Shown here piece by piece: positions 60,010-64,000 of a DNA stretch of 64,000 nt; the stretch's first letter is position 1, and every line of letters begins with the position of its first letter. Under the pieces are notes generated by a model. That model saw only the letters and a list, made by a program, of their open reading frames with translations, had not been told where the DNA came from and ran no database searches. The stretch is from contig CAVPCY010000018.1 in the NCBI GenBank assembly GCA_963702525.1, positions 28,553 to 92,552 on the forward strand, in the 5' to 3' direction. This DNA is from CAVPCY01 sp963702525 (lineage in GTDB: Bacteria; Actinomycetota; Coriobacteriia; Anaerosomatales; PHET01). A program made the translations under genes and the position numbers.

Positions 60010-61355
60010 TCGACTCAGACCTGATCGTCATGCTCGTCAGCCCAGCGACGTGGGCGGCGGCGCCGAGAAGGTCGCCCTCGACCTGCATCGCGAGTACCTG
60101 ACAGCGCGGGATCGACTCGTGGCTCGCGCTGTGGCCAACCTCAACGCGCCGAGCCGCGGCAGCGTCGAGATCCCCGGGACGCGTACCGCGGATGCGTGGC
60201 CGCGCGCTGCTTGTCGCCGCCGGCACTCGCTGACGCCCGCGAGCCGCGGCGCGGTGATCGCGCCTGCGTCGGCGTCGCCGTGCGCTTCGCGGTCGCCGAG
60301 CCCGCGCGCTACTGCCCGCGTGCCTCCGGACTCGAGGACTTCGACTTCCCGCAGACCGCGCATCTGCTCGAGCTAGCCGCCTCCGAGCCCCGACATCCTG
60401 CACCTCCACAACCTGCACGGCGGCTACTTCGACATCCGCGCGCTCCCGGCTCTCGCGCGCAGGTCGCCCCCATCATCACCCTGCACGACATGTGGCTGCT
60501 GACCGGCCACTGCGCCCACCCCTTCGACTGCGAGCGCTGGCGGACCGGTTGCGGCGAGTGCCCCTACCTCGACACCTACGTGGCGATCCGCGCGGACCGC
60601 AGCGCCGAGAACGCGCGCATCAAGCGCGAGGCGCTGCGCGGCGGCCGGCTGCGGCTCGCGACGCCCTCTCGCTGGCTCGATGGACCTCGTCGAGCGAGCG
60701 GCAGTCCTCGGCGACCGGAGTGAGACGCGGGTCATCCCCAACGGCGTCGACACCGCGGTCTTCACTCCCGGCGATCGCCGGCAGGCCGCGCGGCGCTCGG
60801 CCTGCCGCGAGACTCGCTCGTCCTGCTCTTCGCGGCGCGCTCGCTGCAAGGCGAGCCCGTTCAAGGGCTTCGACACCCTCGAGGCCGCCTTGCCGCTCAT
60901 CGCACGCGCACGCGGCGCGACGAGCTCCTGCTCGCGCTCGGCGAAGACTCGCCGGACACCGAGATCGGCGGCGTCGAGTGCGGTTCGTGCCGTTCGTGAC
61001 GACCCGACGCAGGTGGCCGAGCTACTACCGCGCGGCCGACCTCTACCTGCACCCCGCCCGCGCCGAGAACTTCCCGCTCGCCGATCCTCGAAGCGATGGC
61101 GTGCGGCATGCCGGTCGTGGCAAGCGAGTCGGCGGCATCCCCGAGATCGTCGTCGACGGCGAGACCGGCCTGCTCGTGCCGCCGGCGACCCGGCGGCCCT
61201 CGCCGGCGTCCGTGAGCGCGCTGCTCCGATGCGCGACAGCGCTGCGGCGCTTCTCGGCGGCCGGCGTGGCGCGCGTCGACGCGCGCTTCACGCTGGACGC
61301 CAGGTCGAAGCGCTACCTCGACTGGTACGCGAGAGGCCTCGAGGCAGCGCCATGA
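59997..61355 (+). CDS. GT4-family glycosyltransferase, tandem copy 1 (many frameshifts)
   Basis: About 445 residues read across frames. DVGGGAEKVALDLHREYL, LEDFDFPQTAHLLEL, IITLHDMWLLTGHCAHPFDCERWRTGCGECP, SETRVIPNGVDTAVFTPGDR and EIVVDGETGLLVPP are recognisable GT4 blocks. The TGHCAxPxDCxRWxxGCGxCP segment is a cysteine-rich insert typical of a GT4 subgroup. Start ATG 59997; stop overlaps the next copy. Confidence 0.78.
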
Positions 61356-62698
61356 GCGCCGACCTCTCACATCCTGCAGGTCAACACCTCCGACATCGGC
61401 GGTGGCGCCGAGAAGGTCGCGCTCGACCTGCACCGGCAGCTACCTGGAGCGCGGCCTCGACGCGTGGCTCGCGGTCGGCCACGCAGCACAGCGCGACGAC
61501 CGCGTCGTCGAGATTCCCAACGACGACGACGCGCGGCGCGTGGACGGACGCGCTCGCTCGAGACCGCGACTCGCGTGGCGCGCAGAACCGCCGGGTCGCG
61601 CCGCTGGGCGCTCGACCGCGGCTGCTGCTGGCGCGCCGACCCCGCGCCATGCTCGCGATCGCACGGGGCTCGAGGACTTCGATTACCCCGGCACCGCCGA
61701 CTGCTCGCTGAGCTGCCCGCGAATCGCCCGCACGTCCTGCACCTGCACAACCTGCACGGCGGCTACTTCGACATCCGCGCGCTGCCCGCGACTCGACGCG
61801 CACGCAGCCCACGATTCTCACGATGCACGACGTGTGGCCGCTCACCGGCCACTGCGCGTATCCGCTCGACTGCGAGCACTGGCGGACCGGCTGCGGCGAC
61901 TGCCCCGACCTGGAGCTCTACGTCCCCATCCGCAGAGACGCCAGCGCCGAGAACTGCCGATCAAGCGAGGACTGCTCGCGCAGCGAGCGCGCCTGCGTTC
62001 GCCACCCCCTCGCAGTGGCTGATGCGCATGGTCGGGAGAGCGGCGTGCTCGGCGGAGGCCGCCGAGGCCCGCGTCATCCCCAACGGCGTGGACACCGACG
62101 TCTTCCGCCCCGGTGACCGCGAGAGGCGCGAGCGGCAGCTGGGCCTGCCGCTCGATGCGACGATCCTGCTGTTCGCGGGCACCCGGCTTCGGAGCAATCC
62201 CGTTCAAGGACTACGCGACGCTGTCGAGCGCTCTGCGGACGCTGTCGGCCACGCCGAGGCGATCGGCTCGTGCTCGTCGGCGCTCGGCGACGAGAGCGCC
62301 GCATCGCGACATCGAGGGCGTCGAGGTCCGACGGTGTCCCGTTCGTCGACGACCAGAGACGCGTCGCAGCGTACTACCAGGCCGCGGACCTGTACGTGCA
62401 CCCGGCGCTTGCCGAGAACCTCCCTCTCGCGGTCATCGAGGCGATGGCGTGCGGACGCCCGTGGTCGCGAGCGCGCGTTGGCGGCGTCCCGGAGATCGTC
62501 GTGGACGGCGAGAGTGGGCTGCTGGTGGCGCCGGGCGACCCGGCCGAGCTTGGCCGACGCAGTCGGGACGCTGCTCGATGACATGGACCGGCGTCGGTCC
62601 TTCGCGCAGCCGGAGCGCGGCGCGTCGCCGGAGCGCTTCACCGCCGAGCGCAGGCAGACGCCTATCTCGAGTGGTACGGAGCTACTGGCGGAGGCTGA
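61352..62698 (+). CDS. GT4-family glycosyltransferase, tandem copy 2 (many frameshifts)
   Basis: About 440 residues. Same blocks as the preceding gene (DIGGGAEKVALDLHR, LEDFDYPGTAD, LHLHNLHGGYFDIRALPA, TMHDVWPLTGHCAYPLDCEHW, EARVIPNGVDTDVFRPGD, EIVVDGESGLLVAPGDPAELG). The copies are paralogues and probably add similar sugars in sequence. ATG 61352 overlaps the previous stop; end is convergent with the radical SAM gene (overlap 17 bp). Confidence 0.8.
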
Positions 62699-63673
62699 GT
62701 CCGGCTCCTCGTCGCTCGGACGTCTTGGTCCACTCCTCGATTGCCGCGAGCGACCGGCCCCACGCGTAGAACTCGCGTCGAATCCATGTCGCAGTGCGCG
62801 CACCACGGACCGGGTTCCGCAGGAACTCCATGACCGCCTCGGGATCTGCGATCGTCGCGAATCGAGATCGAGTCCGCCGGCCCTGCCTCGAGGCCTTCGA
62901 GGCCGAAGTGCTCGCCGAACACATCCGCGAACGCCGCGTAGGCGCAGGGGTAGAGGCGCCCGTCGCGAACGATCGGGCAGTTGTTGAATCCCTGGCACCG
63001 CCTGAACGACACGCGGCGTCGTGGCCACCCTCTGGGTCGATCGGGATCTTGAAGAACTCCTCGCGCGGCATCGGTCCACTCGACCTGACGCCGTGCTCGC
63101 GCGCCCAGCGCGTTGATCTCGTCGACCGGCAGGCCGATGGGGTACGAGTCGCACAGCAGGACGACGTCGTGTCTCGGCGAGCGCCCGCCAGAACTCCTCG
63201 CTCCATCCTCATGACGAGCGTGCCGTTGGTCATCAGGTAGATGCGGGTCTCCGGGAAGGCGCTGCGCGCTGCGCGCACGAACTCGGCGACCTGCGGATGC
63301 AGCAGCGGCTCCCCGCCCAGCAGGTAGATCTGGCGGACCGCCGAGAAGAGACTCGCCATGCGCTGCATGTCGGCCTCGAACTCGTCGAGGTCGGCGAAGG
63401 TGGGCTTGCAGAGGTTGGAGAAGTGCGCGCAGCCCTTGCAGTTCAGGTTGCAGTGGTCGGTGATGTGAATCTCGAAGTGGTAGAGCACCGGCTTGCGGCG
63501 CAGGACGTGGCGCCGAAGCCACACCGCAGCGCCGAGTCGCGCTGAGACCATGCTGATGCGTGCGATAGAAGCGTCTCCGGTACCGCTCGCGCATGGTGCG
63601 CAAGGTCTTCTCGGGCAGCATCGCGCGGGCACTGCGGCCGATCCAACCGAGGTGGGGTCTCGAGTTCTGTCAT
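62682..63673 (-). CDS. Radical SAM/SPASM-domain protein (several frameshifts)
   Basis: About 330 residues. FEIHITDHCNLNCKGCAHFS holds the CxxxCxxC radical SAM cluster motif; IYLLGGEPLLHPQVAEFV is the GGEP motif; FRRCQGFNNCPIVRDGRLYPCAYAA is a SPASM-like auxiliary-cluster region. Shifts near 63620, 63535, 63190 and others. Relatives act in polysaccharide loci or peptide modification; substrate not readable. Start ATG 63673. Confidence 0.85.
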
Positions 63674-63712
63674 GCGCCGAGTATACAGAGCAGCGCCCGT
63701 GGCTAGCCTGCG

Positions 63713-64000
63713 CTACGCGCTGCCGATTCGTGCCCGCACGCCGACAAAGAACGCCCGCAGGTCGTCCTTCTCCTGGCGAACGAGTCCAAACCGGTATAGG
63801 AGCGCCCAGTACGGCGCAAGCGCAGCGCTGCGATAACCGCGATACCCAACACGCTTCCCGCGAGCGGCGTGCGGAGACAACGCGATCGAAATCGCAACGG
63901 CACCAACAGCAGTGGGTAGACCGGGTCTGACTATGAAGCGCATCCACTCGGCAAGACGCGTATCCGTTTCCTTAATCAGGAAGCGGATGTGGAGGGGAAG
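63713..64000 (-). CDS. C-terminal end of a protein running off the window, one possible helix
   Basis: The last 95 codons only. FIVRPGLPTAVGAVAISIALS could be a membrane helix, followed by a basic, aromatic-rich tail (YRGYRSAALAPYWALLYRFGLVRQEKDDL) ending RARIGSA. The frame is open to the right edge. C-termini of this type occur in membrane-associated glycosyltransferases, but that is a guess. Confidence 0.6.
   Translation of the reverse strand, partial: LPLHIRFLIKETDTRLAEWMRFIVRPGLPTAVGAVAISIALSPHAARGKRVGYRGYRSAALAPYWALLYRFGLVRQEKDDLRAFFVGVRARIGSA

Noticed and set aside
59997..62698. A novel repeat array suggested by similar DNA segments
   Set aside because: The similarity is explained by two paralogous GT4 genes.

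Overview
The window is very GC-rich bacterial chromosome with tightly packed operons, many 4-bp ATGA-type start/stop overlaps, a T-box leader and Gram-positive-style surface genes. Multiheme c-type cytochromes dominate both ends of the conserved part. This fits an anaerobic, metal- or electrode-respiring actinobacterium of the Coriobacteriia/OPB41 (Anaerosomatales) kind, but lineage is inferred from gene content only. Many conserved genes are interrupted by single-base frameshifts, mostly apparent +1 insertions and too frequent in essential genes to be real decay. I therefore annotate them as intact genes in an error-prone assembly and report start-to-stop spans.

Layout: 1-2.7 kb, three membrane-anchored multiheme cytochromes (9, 9 and 12 hemes). 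2.8-4.4 kb, hypothetical protein and a ferredoxin unit. 4.6-6.7 kb, nicotinate salvage (pncB, pncA-like). 6.8-20.3 kb, housekeeping and hypothetical genes: bacterial-PH-domain pair, cyclic-2,3-DPG-synthetase-like GTPase, DegV, iron-sulfur flavoprotein, acetyltransferase, beta-hydroxyacid dehydrogenase, glutaredoxin-like protein, NYN protein, NlpC/P60 hydrolase and a fused RlmKL methyltransferase. 20.3-26.7 kb, YihY, a two-subunit aconitase/isopropylmalate-isomerase-type hydro-lyase, a HEAT-like protein, isocitrate dehydrogenase, a beta-propeller protein and DUF302. 26.7-39.8 kb, a leucine-type T-box leader followed by ilvD-ilvB-ilvN-ilvC, a class V aminotransferase, serA, two tandem-duplicated membrane proteins and leuA. 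39.8-40.5 kb, a PIN/ribbon-helix-helix toxin-antitoxin pair. 40.6-44.0 kb, a Wzy-type ligase/TPR protein and a second large hydro-lyase subunit (leuC).

44.2-52.5 kb is the most interesting block: a TPR protein, an NHL-propeller membrane protein, a secreted six-heme cytochrome with the layout of OmcS-type nanowire subunits and a strong terminator behind it, two anchored cytochromes of about 12 hemes, and a second Wzy/TPR protein. With the 9-heme cytochromes at the left edge, these genes could form an extracellular electron-transfer route from the membrane through the wall to a polymerised cytochrome.

52.5-64 kb is a surface-polysaccharide locus. On the minus strand it has a WbpM/FlaA1-like dehydratase, a DegT aminotransferase, a NeuD-like acyltransferase, an initiating sugar transferase and a GT4. 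On the plus strand are a methyltransferase, a polysaccharide deacetylase and two paralogous GT4 enzymes. A radical SAM protein and a truncated membrane protein close the window. The dehydratase-aminotransferase-acyltransferase-initiator order is that of an acylated amino-sugar made on undecaprenyl phosphate. The two Wzy/TPR proteins flanking the cytochrome operon could join such glycans to surface proteins or polymers.
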